Shown piece after piece: positions 39,746-52,730 of a DNA stretch of 64,000 nucleotides. Source of the DNA: Bugula neritina (lineage: Eukaryota > Bryozoa > Gymnolaemata > Cheilostomatida > Bugulidae); assembly GCA_964035545.1 (NCBI GenBank), contig OZ037766.1, positions 30,427,274 to 30,491,273 of the forward strand. Reading direction: 5' to 3'. The notes beneath the pieces were generated by a model that did no database searches, was not told where the DNA came from, and worked only from the letters and a program-made list of their open reading frames with translations. The position numbers and the translations under genes are program-made. Numbering within the stretch: position 1 is the first letter of the stretch; each line of letters starts with the position of its first letter.

Positions 39746-42700
39746 TTAATAATAGTACGGTTTCTCTTTAGAAATACAGACAGCACATCTGATTGGCTGA
39801 TTTTTAGCAGCAGTGGTTTCTCTGTACCCATGACTCATGAAGGTAAGTTTAAAATTGGAGCTCATAGAAAGAGTCTTATTGGAATCTGAAACAGTTATCT
39901 GTTGGTCCATGCAGATGGGGTCAGAGGTCGCGCTTGAGTTAACTGAAACTGATGTCATCAGGTAGCCGTTGTAAGCCAATGTCCAATGGGAGCTTTGATT
40001 ACAATGATCCCATCCAATCACTGTAAACTAAACAAAAACATGGTTGTTGAAACACATGTATGCAAGCGCAACACTGCAGAGGTTATTATGATGCAATGTT
40101 AAAGTTTGTTATCAATTTAAAGAATTAGTAATGGGCTAGTACATGCAACCCCTTCTAGCTCAACAACTACTGATCTGTCACACAATAATAATTAAAGATA
40201 GTTTTGTTGACACTGAGTAAAAATGATTAACAAATAGCTACATGTTTCTAACAATGCAGTGATAACAATAATTCCTTACAAATAATGTTTTAATGGTAAA
40301 ACTTTATTGCATTCTGTTACATGGCTTACTCCCTTGCTAGTTGTGTAGAGAAGGTGTAGTTACTTACTGATCTTGTTCTGAAGTCATGACAGAGAGAGCA
40401 GCTGACGGAGCTGTATGTTTTATTTTCAGTTATTGTAGTGTTTTCAGAAAGGAGATGGAATATTTCTTGCGTTTGTGAGTTGATCTTTAGTATCTCCAGC
40501 TTGGGAGAGTCTTCCAGGTGTGTGGAGTTGATTGTCATATTGTCAGCTACCTGATCCATGGCTGGAACGCAACTCAGTGACTGGATGTTTGGTGAACCGG
40601 CTATATAACCTTCAAACCCAAAGAGTTGCCTTATAGTTACTACACAATCATTCTTTAATTATTAATTGAAGAAATGGGCCATCAAAATACAAAGTGTTAT
40701 TCTGTGTTATCATTTACAGATTAAAGAAAGTTGTTATTAATATAAAGACTTGTTAGATTTAGTTTAGTTTTTACACTGAGCCACAAAATGTTAAATTTTG
40801 CTTCATTTGATTTAATTTATTTAGTTGATAATAGTTTAATATACTAGTTTTGTTTAAATTTGTTAATGCTATGATTGCTATAAAATTTGGCACAGTCACA
40901 CTTTTAAATAAGCAAATAACTTTCAAATTCAATGTCTTCTGGTGCACCATTAGAGATTTTGAGGTTGCTATAAAAAATATATGGATTAGTTAAAGATCAG
41001 TTCATATTAAAGTAACACTCAGCCTTAACTCATTTTCTTTTGCAACGATAAAAAATCACGATGCTATTTATTATAAATTTAACAAAGTTTATGATCAAAA
41101 GTATGTTCTAATAAAAAGTCATTAAAAAAATATTGTCCTGAATACTCAGCTCATCAATTTATAAACCCACAAGTTCAAAATCTTCTTTTAATAAAAAAAT
41201 TTTTTTAATAAAAAATACACCAGCATTTAATTTTATGATAAATCAAGTTTGAGCTAGAGCAAGTAAAACTGATATTCCGTACATAATTGAAACACAAGCA
41301 AGGACCTCATAGTCTAAGGGAAATGTTCATTTGGAAAAAATAACTATATTATATTCATATTATAAATATAGCTTTATGTACACACCAGCTACCACAATAA
41401 TTCTCCCTTGATTCGTTACTAGGGAAAGTAATTTTAAATATGTACATGCAAATTAAATATAATGCTTTATATTGCGAAGAGTACTGTATAATTATATTGT
41501 AATTTATCAATAAGATAGCGCATTATGTAGTGTTCAACCTAAATGATAACTTCGAAAATGCAGCATGTTCTTAAATTAGTACTATACAGGATTTGTCTTC
41601 CCTTACCTGTGTAGATATTCCAACCCTCGTTGCAGCTTGGTTTTCCCCAATGAATATATGTGACATCATCAGACCCTGAAAGCATAATATAATATTATAC
41701 AAAGTAAGCACTGCAGTACATGATAATAGCAAATAGCAAATCAGGTGGCAAAAGAAATATTTTCACAACTTCAATTAACAAATAACCGTCTGTATGGGTA
41801 CAGAGTTTACAGCTCAAATTAAATCTGTAAAAAATAAAGCTGACAAATGTATTTCTAAACAGAAATTTTATTGTTTCATAAAAGATACATAGCGCCTCAG
41901 GTTGCTAAGGTATTAGGGAAAAACTGTTTTTAGCTTATTTGTTGTTAATATTTGATGAGCTGTCAATTACGCAAAAGTATATTTTTATTAAAAAGAAAAA
42001 ACTATATTATCACTATAATTAATGTGAATGTGAAATTTTTTACGACACTTATGTAAACTACCTTACCAACACTGTCAACAGGTGCTCTTCCATAGATATC
42101 AGAAAATGTTTCTCCTACAACACAAACACAGTCGTGGGATTGAAAACACATCATGTATAATGCTGTCAGCAAGCATTCTTGTAGACTTTCATGTGCATGG
42201 GTTTTTATTAAAGAATGTTAATAAAAAGTATTCATGAATTATATTTAATATCTATTTATGAATACAAGTTATAATGTAATACAGATGGCAAGGTCTAAGT
42301 ATATAGGTACAGTTGGGAGGCTGTGAATTCTAAATAAAAAATAATATAGTAAAATTCATATAGATAGAATTCATAAAACTAATTAAACTTCATTGGAGCA
42401 TTTACAGTTACTTTCTGCACTTGAGTGAAAAAGTCTGACTCACCAGTTACTTGAGCCTTGAACCCTCGAGCACTGACAGCGTGGTCAGATTTAAACAGGA
42501 TGTACAGAGGCCCATCATACACTATGTCAGGGACATCGACGTTGCTCCCGCAATATGAACCCAATAGTGGTCCCTTACTACTTCCACCTCTTACCTATGA
42601 AAAATATTACGAGGGAGATTACTCTACACTCTATGGTGATGAATAATAAACCTTGCCATATAAATTCTGCAGAGAATGTTGTATATAAACTTCATTACAT

Positions 42701-45700
42701 TGTTCGAATATGCTCACCTAAGAACACAGTTTCAGTAAAAAAATGTATAACTGCAAAAGCCGTAAGCTGTCAATAAAACTGAATATTAAACCTAAATCGA
42801 AATGGCATTATTTCAAGTACACACACTTTTTACAGCTTTTATGTAGTCATCAGTATTAAATAGGGTTTATTAAATGTTGAATTGGTATTAGAGGTAAGCA
42901 AATTAAGTAAAGCATTCGAAATACGTATTATAGCCTAAATAAATTATTCAAACAATTTTAAAAATATTTTATAATTAGTGACTCACTTCTATGACATCAT
43001 AGGAGCATTTCCTGTGATGTTCCAAATCCAAAGCAATGAGAAACTTTAGCCTCAGGACTTTGTTCAGAGCTCTAGAGCTCTGTAGTTCATCAAGTGAGTC
43101 TGAGTAGAGATCAGGGTCAGGGTAGGAGAGGACAAACAGCCACTCGCACCGAGAGTTAGATGGGTACTGGGAGGGGTGGTTAGGAGATTGTAGCTCATAC
43201 GTCTTACTGTCATTGAGTCGGTCTACGTGGATGGTACCTCCACATGGGTGCTTCACTGTAAATATATCAGGGTTTGAGAAAGAGGTGTCTTGGCATCAAA
43301 GGTGAAAGTTTAAACTCAGACCACTGGCAGCTACCAGGAACAACTGGCAGACACATTTATAATAAGGGTCTTCACACATCATACTTGTTGTAATTTATAG
43401 CTTTAAAAACTTTAAATATCGAAATCATCTTCAGTTATGATCAAAGCTATACCTTAAACCTTTCACCCAATGAAAATGAGTGTTTTTAATGTGTACTGAA
43501 AATAAAAGGACATGGTGGTTTCATTCATTTATGTGACTGTAGATGTCTCATCAGTCTGCTTATTTGGTTGCTCATAGACATGTTATTCTGCTGGTATAGC
43601 AGTCAATCATTATACGAGTTGGAAGAGCTATATTATTTTGGTAAGCTTGTCCTTCAGGTCTGTAAACCTATCACTTCATTTGTTAAAGTAGTAAGAGATG
43701 CCAGGATAAACAAAATACAAGTTGTTACTGTAACTTGTGAAGTAGACAGTGGTGTTATTCAGCTGTCTCAAAGCATGACAATCTCTGTTGTAACATTTGA
43801 CTGAAAACACATCTAGTGTCAACTACATGTGTTAGCTTTTAAAGCAGAGTAAATAAACTAAAACCACTATAACCTGGCTTGAGCTTGAGGTAAATGCAGA
43901 TATATTTGTGTTTCTCCTAGGACCTTGGCTAGTGCGATTAAAGAAGCAAGCACATTTGGATAAAAGCTACCTAAACATTATGTTTAACAAAAGTGAGCTA
44001 ATTTTCCGCGAACAGTGAAATTTCACACCGCTGGCAATGTTAATCACAAGTTCATGTAAACAACAGCTAAAACAACTCCAATTTGCATAACATGTCACAA
44101 TATTATGGCCTAATATTTAAATAGCTTTCCGATGATTCTAAACTATAAACTAAAATTTATAAACAAGCCAAGTTTTACTCAACAGATTGGAAGTACCCAT
44201 GCCAGAAAGCTTTAGCGGGGCTATATTATGTTTGAGTAACTTTATAGGAAATATCATTTCACCTCTTTGTAACATTTTGGTCAAAAAACAAAACATACGA
44301 AAATACAAATATTTGCATGCAGCAATTAGAACATCAAGTAAATGTTAAAGCTACCTGAAACTTCAGCTCTGAAACCTTTCTCGTTGACAATAAAGTCAGA
44401 TTTGAAGTGAACAAAGAGTGACCCTTGATACTCTATGGCTGGTATAGTCTTGTTCTGACCACAGTATTGACCAATCAGGGGGCCCTCAGGTCCATCCTTC
44501 CTTACCTGTGCAGTAAAAACAAAGCTCAAACTATACATTAACTTATTACGGGCATTGTAAGTATATTGAAAAGTTTAGGAAACATTAATACTTATTAGTT
44601 ATTATATAGGTGTTTGCAATATTATTTTGTGTTTAATCACATTGCTGATAAAATCCTAATGGCAGCAAAACTGCGAAGAAAGCAGTTCTTGCAATGTTAA
44701 ATTTAACGCAGACGGACACATTTACTTCCTGTTTGAGTACTCACTGACCTCTAGCATGTCATAGGAACACTTTTTCTCATTCTCTAAATTCACGCTGCCC
44801 TGAAAGTTAATCGTCAAAGTGGTTTTCATATCCTGTGAGTTAGAGACTAGGAAGTACCACTTGCAGTCCTGATTGGGGAGGTATTGGTCAGGGTAGCCTT
44901 GAGATTCGATCATTATGGTTCTAATGCTATTCTGATTCATATCATATGTGGCACCGCAGCTTTCTTTGGTTGCTGAAACCAAGCAGTAGTCAAACAGTGA
45001 GAGAATATAATGTCTACATAAATATTATATGGGTCATTTTACTTAATTTAGTACACACTGGAAATTTCCAGCTTTTAGCTATTTTCACAATTTAACTGCT
45101 AATGAACATGGTTTTTTGCCCAAAACTAGTAAAATATAAATGAACACACCTAAATAATCAAGGTTGTTCTTAATTTTGCTTGATTTCCCATGTTTTTTCC
45201 TAATTCAGCTACTTTCGATTTCGGACCGTTACAAAAAACACAGTTTTACATACCTATAGCACCTCATGTAGGAGAGAACAACTCTACGACTAGCTCAACC
45301 AGACATCTACTGAGCTAAGCAATACCAATTCTAGTATTTTTTTATTACAATAATTGCAACCTGCATTGCTAACTTATCAATAATGCAGTGGTTACAGCAA
45401 AATGCCTGCATCTATAGTTATCATTTAACAAGCTGGTGGTATATAACCTGTATGCATGGAGCAGTGAAATTAAATGAGAATACAGTTAATTTGTCTAACT
45501 TTAGTAGTTTAAAATTTATGCCAATGTATCCTTTATCATAGTATGAGTTTGAAGTGAGCCACTAGATGCATGTTAGTAATATAGATTAGTGCTTGCTTTA
45601 AGTTTTCTTTTAGTTTTAGAGCAAGGAGTTGTTAAATAACTATAAATATTTTAGACTAATTCCTGTAATATACATAAAACAGCAAAGATTGTACATTTAC

Positions 45701-46282
45701 CTCTCTTTGAAAAGTGGTACCCTGTAGTAAGCACTCCACCATCTGCAGGCTACAAAACAACTGGCTATAATATAACTATTATATACTTTTTTGGGTCAGT
45801 TTCAATAAAATATAAAGCCAAGATGATAGGATATCTGTGTTTTCTTATTATAGCAACTTTTAAATATAGACTAAATAATATTTTGTGAGATTTTCTTTGT
45901 TAATTCAAATAAAGTATTTTCTAAAGCTCTGTAACTTTTTTCATTAATGAAATTAGTTTTCAGTCTGTGATGAAATATAGTAATATAATAATTACTGTGA
46001 CGTCATGTAATTTATTCACTTTTCTATGCTTATAATATAATGCTGTACCTGATAATTATTTCGACCTCCGTCATAATTTGGAATTGAAAGATCTTGCAAA
46101 GCTTCCACTTTGTTTTTCAAAGTATTCTGATCCTTTTTCAAATGAATTACTTCCGAGAGAAGAACCACACAACAGATGAGAGTTGTAAGCTGTGCCAATA
46201 TGGAGAGAGCATGAAAGCACCTTGCATGGGCTGTCATGGTCAGCTCTGACGGATAAGGCATGTTGTGTGAGATTTTTGACAT
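39746..46282 (-). CDS. type II membrane protein with two CUB domains and a short-chain collagen C4-like domain
   Basis: Ten exons: 46282-46049, 45749-45701, 44972-44749, 44505-44355, 43255-42987, 42594-42444, 42114-42067, 41675-41607, 40609-40364 and 40020-39746. They total 1716 nt, 571 aa, with closed phases. No cleaved signal is seen; residues ~24-48 are one membrane span, followed by a short Leu/Lys coiled coil (49-66). CUB1 (about 95-219) has SCGATYDM, CKWYFLV, CSYDMLE, YCGQ and FKSD. CUB2 (about 220-359) has PCGGTIHVD, CEWLFVLSYPDPD, CSYDVIE, YCGSN and FKSD. Each CUB is split after the Y-D-[ML/VI]-E motif into exons whose second half is 151 bp in both. The C-terminal ~200 residues (VTYIHWGKPSC, then YIAGSP, CSLCHDFRTRS, YNGYLMT, CAVCISK) match the conserved domain of proteins named short-chain collagen C4-like in sponges and cnidarians, here without Gly-X-Y repeats. 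A surface adhesion role is inferred. Confidence 0.85.
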
Positions 46283-48386
46283 CGTTTAGAATTCTGCCAC
46301 ATGTGTATTCCACTGTAACAATGATGTAAGAACAGCTTAATTGTCGACTGTCAGTGTTAACACTCCTGTAACTTGTTTGCACATGTCACATTTCTTCAAC
46401 TGTCACCTGCTACTCGAGTAGATTATATTTATTCAACTACAACTTTACCTGTAGCTTAGCTGCATCTGTCACATTTGATAAGTTACATCATAGTTAGTAA
46501 TAACTCTGACATTGAATCAGTTACATTGCAGTCACTGATGACACCTGTCACACTCTTTCAATTACATTACAGTGATGACACCTGTCACATTTGACATGTT
46601 ACATTATAGATAGTGGTGGCACCTGTCACATGAGCACTTTACTAAAGAATTACCAGTTGCTCAAACAATTAAATACCTTAATTATCACTATACTATTTTT
46701 AATATAATATTATGTAGCTATATAATATTTTAGATGTGATAATATAACCAGTTTATAAGTACATACGAACGATACCTACCTACTCACACTTCTCCTTGCT
46801 TGTGATGCTATTTCTCCATACAACCTGACCTGTAGCTAACTATTTTATCAGACTGGCTTGTTTGGGAGGATACATTGCCAACCATACTGCTATTTAACTT
46901 CAGCTTTATTGAGGAAGTCAAATATTATTCTAGAGGTTGATGAGATGTATAAATAGTGCCTGAACTTGCTTGGCGTAATGGGCTTTAATAAGATGTAAAC
47001 TATTACTTAGCTTGGGTGTCTAGAGTTTAGCTTAGCAGTGATGTTAGGAGTCAGCCTGCCCTACCCTACCTAAAGGAATATTTGTTTATTCTGCAACTAT
47101 TGCTCTGATAACAAATCTACAGCTTTATAACACCTACCTCTGATAAGTTGCATTTTTAAAGTAATTGATTATAAATAAACATTTTAGTTTACTGATCGTA
47201 TAATTCAAATCTGCCCAACAAATTTGATATTATAGAAATGAAATTTCAAAATGAAATAATGAAACAATTTTGGTGCTTGTTTAAATTTACATGTGCAACT
47301 TTTTATATTTATAGGAAAGCTTCAACTAAATTAATTTCTTAAATTGAAAGCTTATAAATGCCCTATGCTGAGGATGGAATTCATGACTTTAGACCTAATA
47401 CTGAAGTGCTAAAATGCTTCATGTGCAGAATATTTAAATTTATTTGATGCTGAAAGATTATTTTTATAAGTTTATTTTTAAAATAAATAATTGTGAATAA
47501 TATTATATTGAAATAAAGGCTCATACTTCAATACTTTTTTATCAAATTAGCTGTCTTTCTATAATCATCTGTAATTTATAACCTCTGATCTACAAATATC
47601 TGCTGCGTTAAGTGTTGGGTCATAGTTTTTTTATACTTAAAACACATGAGCCTGTTACATATCTTATTTTATATCTCATTATATTACACTCATTATCTTA
47701 TAATAAAAGTTTTAATATCACAATATATTTACTTTAATATGAAACCACATAACGCAAAATATATTATAATTTATATTATAACACAGTGTACTACTAGAAT
47801 TCTATATACTGTATTAAAATGTATGTATAATATAATATGTAAAAGCAAGTTTAATGTGCTTTATCAGTGATTCGTAGAAACGCATTCTCTTTTTAATTTA
47901 GCGACAAACTAAGATGTTGGTATATATTATATACCCTTTATTGGTCATTGTACGATGAAATCAAACAATTATGCTAACATATTACTGATACAATAATTGT
48001 ATAAAATACATTAAAATTAATATTGTTGTAAATCAATATGTTCTATAAAATGTTATTATGCAAAGCTGAATCAGGAAGTGCCTTATTAAATGTTTTGTGA
48101 GGATAGAAATTCAAGGAATGTTAAATAACATAACATCTACATAACATAATAAAATTCCAACTTATATATTGGTGATAAAACTACCCTAAATATAAAATGT
48201 AGTTTCAGATAATAAACCATGAACACTTCATTTCTCTACCCTCACATTAATAATACTGTGCCTGTTATCTAACTAAACACTGGATGTATGTAGCACCATA
48301 ACAGTTTCTATTGTGATTAGACGTATCTATCAACAGCTGACCAAATAGCCTCAGCACCAAGTATAGCCTTATTTACTCACTTACTA
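46283..48386. other. intergenic, head-to-head between the CUB gene and FUNDC1
   Basis: 2.1 kb divergent region. 46380-46640 repeats the words CACCTGTCACA and TTACATTACAG several times in degenerate form. The part from 47100 to 48150 is very AT-rich. I see no TATA box that can be assigned to either gene, and no coding exon. Confidence 0.5.
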
Positions 48387-50715
48387 ATGTCTAACAGTAG
48401 CTCAAGGTCAGGGTCGTCTGAATTCAATGATGGCCATCAGTTTTCATCCTTTGCCGTAAGTAAGTTGAACTACACAGTAACATGTGTGTCATCAGTTTTA
48501 GATATATAACTTCAGGCTTGTAGTTGTACTGAAACATATGAGTTGCGTTTTTATTTTTGTCTAATAGGATTTAGATAATATAGTAACTATCTATCCGATA
48601 AAACATTCTGTATTTTGTTTTAGTAACTAATTTTACTGCATCTTTAATGTAACTCACCCCGAGTAAAACATGTTAAGCCAGCCAATAAAATTTCACCATT
48701 GCTCCCCTCCACTAAATAGTGTTTTTGTAATGTTTTGTAGAGAATATGTCAAAAAATTCACTAGCGAAAGTTGTGTAGCCAAATACCGTGTAACACCTGT
48801 ATTTTGAATATGCAGTTATATACTTTCATAACTAATCACTAATATTAGGTATTGTGATAAGATAAACTTGACCTCTATAATATATGTTTACAGAGGAGCA
48901 CCACATCTTTCCTCAACTCTATTATAGCCCGATATGACGATATAGGCTCAGAAAATGTGGATGTTGAACAAGACGGCCCGGTATTAGCATTCGCCCTGAG
49001 AGTGGTACAAGCTATAATGCCTATCAGTAACTTTGGGCAAATGCTGTTTGGAGGAGCTGGTGGTTGGTGAGAAACATATTTGTAGTTGTAACCTAATGTT
49101 ATCGGAAAGACAATGTCTTTACAAATTTTAAAAGGAGGCAACTCCATAATTTCATTGTCTAATCTTTCAGATAAAACCTATTGTTAGCTGTAATATAGCA
49201 TCAATATAACTATATAATATCACTATATTATATTTATATATTATATATTATGTATTACTGTATAAGGTTGCAGTTAAAAACTTTAGATATACCACATAAC
49301 TATGCATGTAAATATATAGTTATACTATAATAATTATTATAGTATTGTTAATTGAAAAATTCAATACATTACATAATTGAAAAACTCTTGCATTTAAAAG
49401 AAGCTAAAGTGCATAAAAACAGAGCTTCTATGCAAAATGTATATAACATGTATGCATGGTCATTAACTCTAGTGCAAATATCAAAGACATATTAAACATA
49501 TACATTATATCAAAGAATATTATGTACAATTTGTGTTTAGGCTAACAGGACTGATTTTAATGAAGCTAGGAAAGGTGGTGGCTTTATTACTAGGAGCTGG
49601 ACTCTTGTCTTTACAAGTGAGTTGTTGAGTTGTCTCACTAATTTACCTGGAGCGGGAGGGTAACTCTTCAACAGGCTATGATTATTGTGGTTAGAAAGGT
49701 GTCAGAATAGTCGATTGTATAATAGGCTATTACATCATGCATGTTTAATTTATTACTACCTGGTTGGTGCTTAACTTAGAGGAAAGAAAGTTTTTTCACT
49801 GGTTCTTAATTGAATGCTTTGTGGGCCAGACTAAAATATCAATGTGTAGAATATAACATTTGAAATATAAATAAAACACAACTATATTTTAACTTGCAAC
49901 CAATCATAGCTGCAGTATTTTCAAATATATATATATAATTATTTTGACACCATGAATGTTGGATGCAGAATGAAAGAATTAAAACTACAGAATAAGAAAT
50001 TGGAAAAGCCACTTTCTAGCTTTCAACTTTTAGCTAAGCCTATAAATTTATTTACTTTCTAAGAAAATGTTCACTTATAACAGATGCTGCCTATGCTAAA
50101 TTTTGGAATAGCAAAAGGTTAATGGTTACATCATACTATATCTAGTTCTTTCACTACTGCGAGTATGTACAAGTTGACTGGGAGAGAGTGCACAGAGATT
50201 TGTCAGGTAGGGGAAGACAATTCATAAGAAGATCTAAAGTACCATCTGAAGCAGAGGAAGTTTTTGAAGTGAGTGCATTATATATCAGCGGATTGATTAT
50301 TATTATATAGCTGAAGTGACATATGCGCTTGCCTTCTTCTATTTATATATATAGCCTTATTTGTTGTCTTTTCTTGTTTTTACATCATTTTTCAAATGCA
50401 TAGTGGGTATAGGTCATTCCTATCATTATTTAGAATTAACTGACCTAATTTACATCTGGTGTAAATATACTAAAAGCATGCATGAACAAGTAGACCGATA
50501 TGCATTTAACAGCTTATACATTATATACTTTTGCTATACAAAGTATGTATAAATTATGTTTCTATGTGGTGACAATACCATATTACATTGTATACTATCC
50601 TACAAACCATGCTACTAATAATTCTATTTTGCAGTTCCCCAGCTTTGTGGATCGGACTAAGCATGTTAGCATAGGCTTCATAAGTGGATTCTTTTTGGGC
50701 GTAGCTTTGGCTTGA
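48387..50715 (+). CDS. FUNDC1: FUN14 domain-containing protein, mitophagy receptor FUNDC1
   Basis: Five exons: 48387-48455, 48894-49066, 49541-49616, 50146-50268 and 50635-50715. They total 522 nt, 173 aa. FUNDC1 is an outer mitochondrial membrane protein whose cytosolic N-terminus binds ATG8/LC3 and starts mitophagy. The FUN14 domain is clear: GGAGGWLTGLILMKLGKVVA, then YVQVDWERVHRDLSG, and the C-terminal hydrophobic VSIGFISGFFLGVALA. The N-terminal ~36 residues are Ser-rich (MSNSSSRSGSSEF). The usual YxxL ATG8-binding motif near residue 18 is not found. The nearest candidate is Tyr37-Asp-Asp-Ile40, with flanking acidic residues. Poly(A) signals AATAAA lie at 50973 and 51091. Confidence 0.93.
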
Positions 50716-50972
50716 CATCACCAGCTGATTGGCTGATCTCATATTTCGTTATGATGACTCATACAGCATTTGGAAACTCTACTTGGCAAGAATCACAGAT
50801 GCACATCATTGCATGCATTAAAGCAACAACATTATGTTATCAATTTACTTTCATGTTACATCATGCCTTTTCTCCTTTCTTTACACAACCCACATGTTTC
50901 ATTAGCATTGAGTAATACTGAAGAACATTCTAGACTAACCTAACCTGTGTGTTGTAGTGAATTGATAATAAT

Positions 50973-51096
50973 AATAAAGTAATGCTTTAGCATTGGACAT
51001 ATTGTAGTTGCAGAAGTATTTGGTGGCTTAATATTAATTGTATTAAATAATATTATTATGCTGTCCTATGCTTTTATTTTAAGGCTTTTGAATAAA
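50973..51096 (+). terminator. poly(A) signals for FUNDC1
   Basis: Canonical AATAAA at 50973-50978 and again at 51091-51096, about 260 and 380 bp after the stop codon. Confidence 0.55.
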
Positions 51097-52478
51097 TTTT
51101 CTATGTTTTGAAATTTATCAAATATAATATTCTGATAGTCAAAAGGAAGAGACTAACTTGTTACTCCTTACAATATTCTAATTCACACTTGCATATAATT
51201 ACTGGACTTTTTACCTTCACAAGAAGCAATATTGCATAGTCACATCATGTATACTTATAGGTAACATCTTTAGACGATTACACTATCGCAAAAGTAGATA
51301 TTATAATTATTCTTACACTAATAATATATCATTCTTAGAATGAGATCTGTATGTTTAATAAGCCAGGTTTGCATACAATATTATATATGTGCAACTAATG
51401 CATACTTATCCCAATATCAATGAGGGTTTAATAAATGACACAGCATGTTTGAAGTTGTGATAAGAGTTGATCACATATGAAATATTCATTGCACAATACA
51501 CTGGAAATTCCATTCAACTACTACTTTCTAGAATCTAGTGTAAGTTTGTGGAGAAATTGAGATAGCCAAGTCCTTTATTGTTCTTAATAAATGTATTTTT
51601 GGTAATATGCTATTTGAAATACTCACGAGAACATAGCTTTTTTTGCTACATTTCTAATCTAGAACACACGATTTTCTCCATTTCTCCATTGCTGCACCTA
51701 CCTCAGTTTTGTTACGTAGCTCAAAAATTCCAATAGATAAGTCACAAGAAATATTACTGATCCATGACTCCCACCCTAGCACAGTTATACCTAGTAATGG
51801 TAGTTAATACTAATAAGCAAAATTACTGAAGTTTATTCAGAAACTTAAAAAGTGATCAAAATCTGGCTTACATTTGTGTATGAAGTACTTTACTAAGAAA
51901 TAAATAAAAATAGATATGCCTATTGGGCTAACTTGATCGAACTGTTGATGACTAGAAAACATATCGGATTGATGAAATTTATAATGTCTTTATGTTAATA
52001 TGACCACCTTTCTACGATCCTCACATGAATGCTAATATTAGCATTGTGTTATTCTGGTAACCACTACAAGTTTACCACTGGTCTATCAGTTTTAGTAACA
52101 ATTGCCAAGAGAGTACAGGAACGAGTAAACTAGAGTGAGACTAATAGTGACAATGAGTTAACTAATAGTGCCATCTAGGGATGACTCTTACAGAATTCCT
52201 ACTGTATTTTACCATCTGACTTAGCATTGCCTCAAGGCACTTATACAATATACTGTGTAATAGTTATATATAGCAAGTATATATTTACATTGACTAGAAG
52301 CGTAAAGGTCAATGCTATACACTACATTACTAGGACTAGTGGTTTAGATTCATTTCATCAGCTTTATGCAGGTGACAAGGCAAATTAGAGCTACAGCAGG
52401 GACATTGCCCGCGTCCATAATAATATATTATTGTTATTGTATTATGGTTGCTGTTTGATTACAAGTATAAGGATAACT
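51097..52478. other. intergenic between FUNDC1 and p62 paralogue A
   Basis: 1.4 kb AT-rich sequence. No open frame, RNA gene or clear repeat is recognised until the promoter elements that begin at 52479. Confidence 0.6.
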
Positions 52479-52513
52479 GCACGTGACCATGATAGTTCGT
52501 TTTTGAACACGTG
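52479..52513 (+). promoter_or_regulatory. two CACGTG E-boxes (CLEAR-like) upstream of p62 A
   Basis: CACGTG at 52480-52485 (as GCACGTGACC) and 52508-52513 (as ACACGTGACA). On the other strand both read GTCACGTG, the core of the CLEAR site bound by TFEB/MiT factors at autophagy and lysosome genes in vertebrates. The 28-bp spacing puts them on the same side of the helix after about 2.7 turns. Binding is inferred. Confidence 0.6.
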
Positions 52514-52522
52514 ACATATTGA

Positions 52523-52532
52523 TTACTCAGCA
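52523..52532 (-). promoter_or_regulatory. MARE/antioxidant-response-like site
   Basis: The minus strand reads TGCTGAGTAA, one base off TGCTGAGTCA, the small-Maf/NRF2-type site. It is 10 bases downstream of the second E-box. In mammals p62 is an NRF2 target, which makes the site of interest; with one mismatch it may be chance. Confidence 0.4.
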
Positions 52533-52560
52533 AAATAGGTGGAGTGTGAATCATGATTAT

Positions 52561-52565
52561 CCAAT
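52561..52565 (+). promoter_or_regulatory. CCAAT box
   Basis: TATCCAATCACC, about 60 bp upstream of the TATA box and 20 bp upstream of the heat-shock element. Confidence 0.55.
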
Positions 52566-52580
52566 CACCTCACGAGTTAC

Positions 52581-52600
52581 GGAATATTCTAGAAAATTCC
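52581..52600 (+). promoter_or_regulatory. perfect four-unit heat-shock element
   Basis: GGAATATTCTAGAAAATTCC is four alternating nGAAn/nTTCn pentamers with no mismatch, the best form of an HSF1 trimer site. It lies 20 bp upstream of the TATA box of p62 A. It predicts heat or proteotoxic-stress induction of this gene. No equal site is seen upstream of paralogue B. Confidence 0.85.
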
Positions 52601-52619
52601 AGGCTAATAATAAGTTTAG

Positions 52620-52627
52620 TATATAAA
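52620..52627 (+). promoter_or_regulatory. TATA box of p62 A
   Basis: TATATAAA, 104 bases upstream of the start codon. It predicts a start site near 52650 and a leader of about 80 bases. Confidence 0.75.
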
Positions 52628-52730
52628 CAGCTGCGTTAGTTGCTAGTGGCATACACCTGCTCTAAATCTAATACGAAAACAACAACATAACGCAGTCTAC
52701 ACATTGCACATTACACTTCATCAATTCAAA

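Noticed and set aside
52704-52730. TTG-start extension of p62 A
   Set aside because: The conserved PB1 start and the ATG at 52731 fit the family; the upstream stretch is leader.
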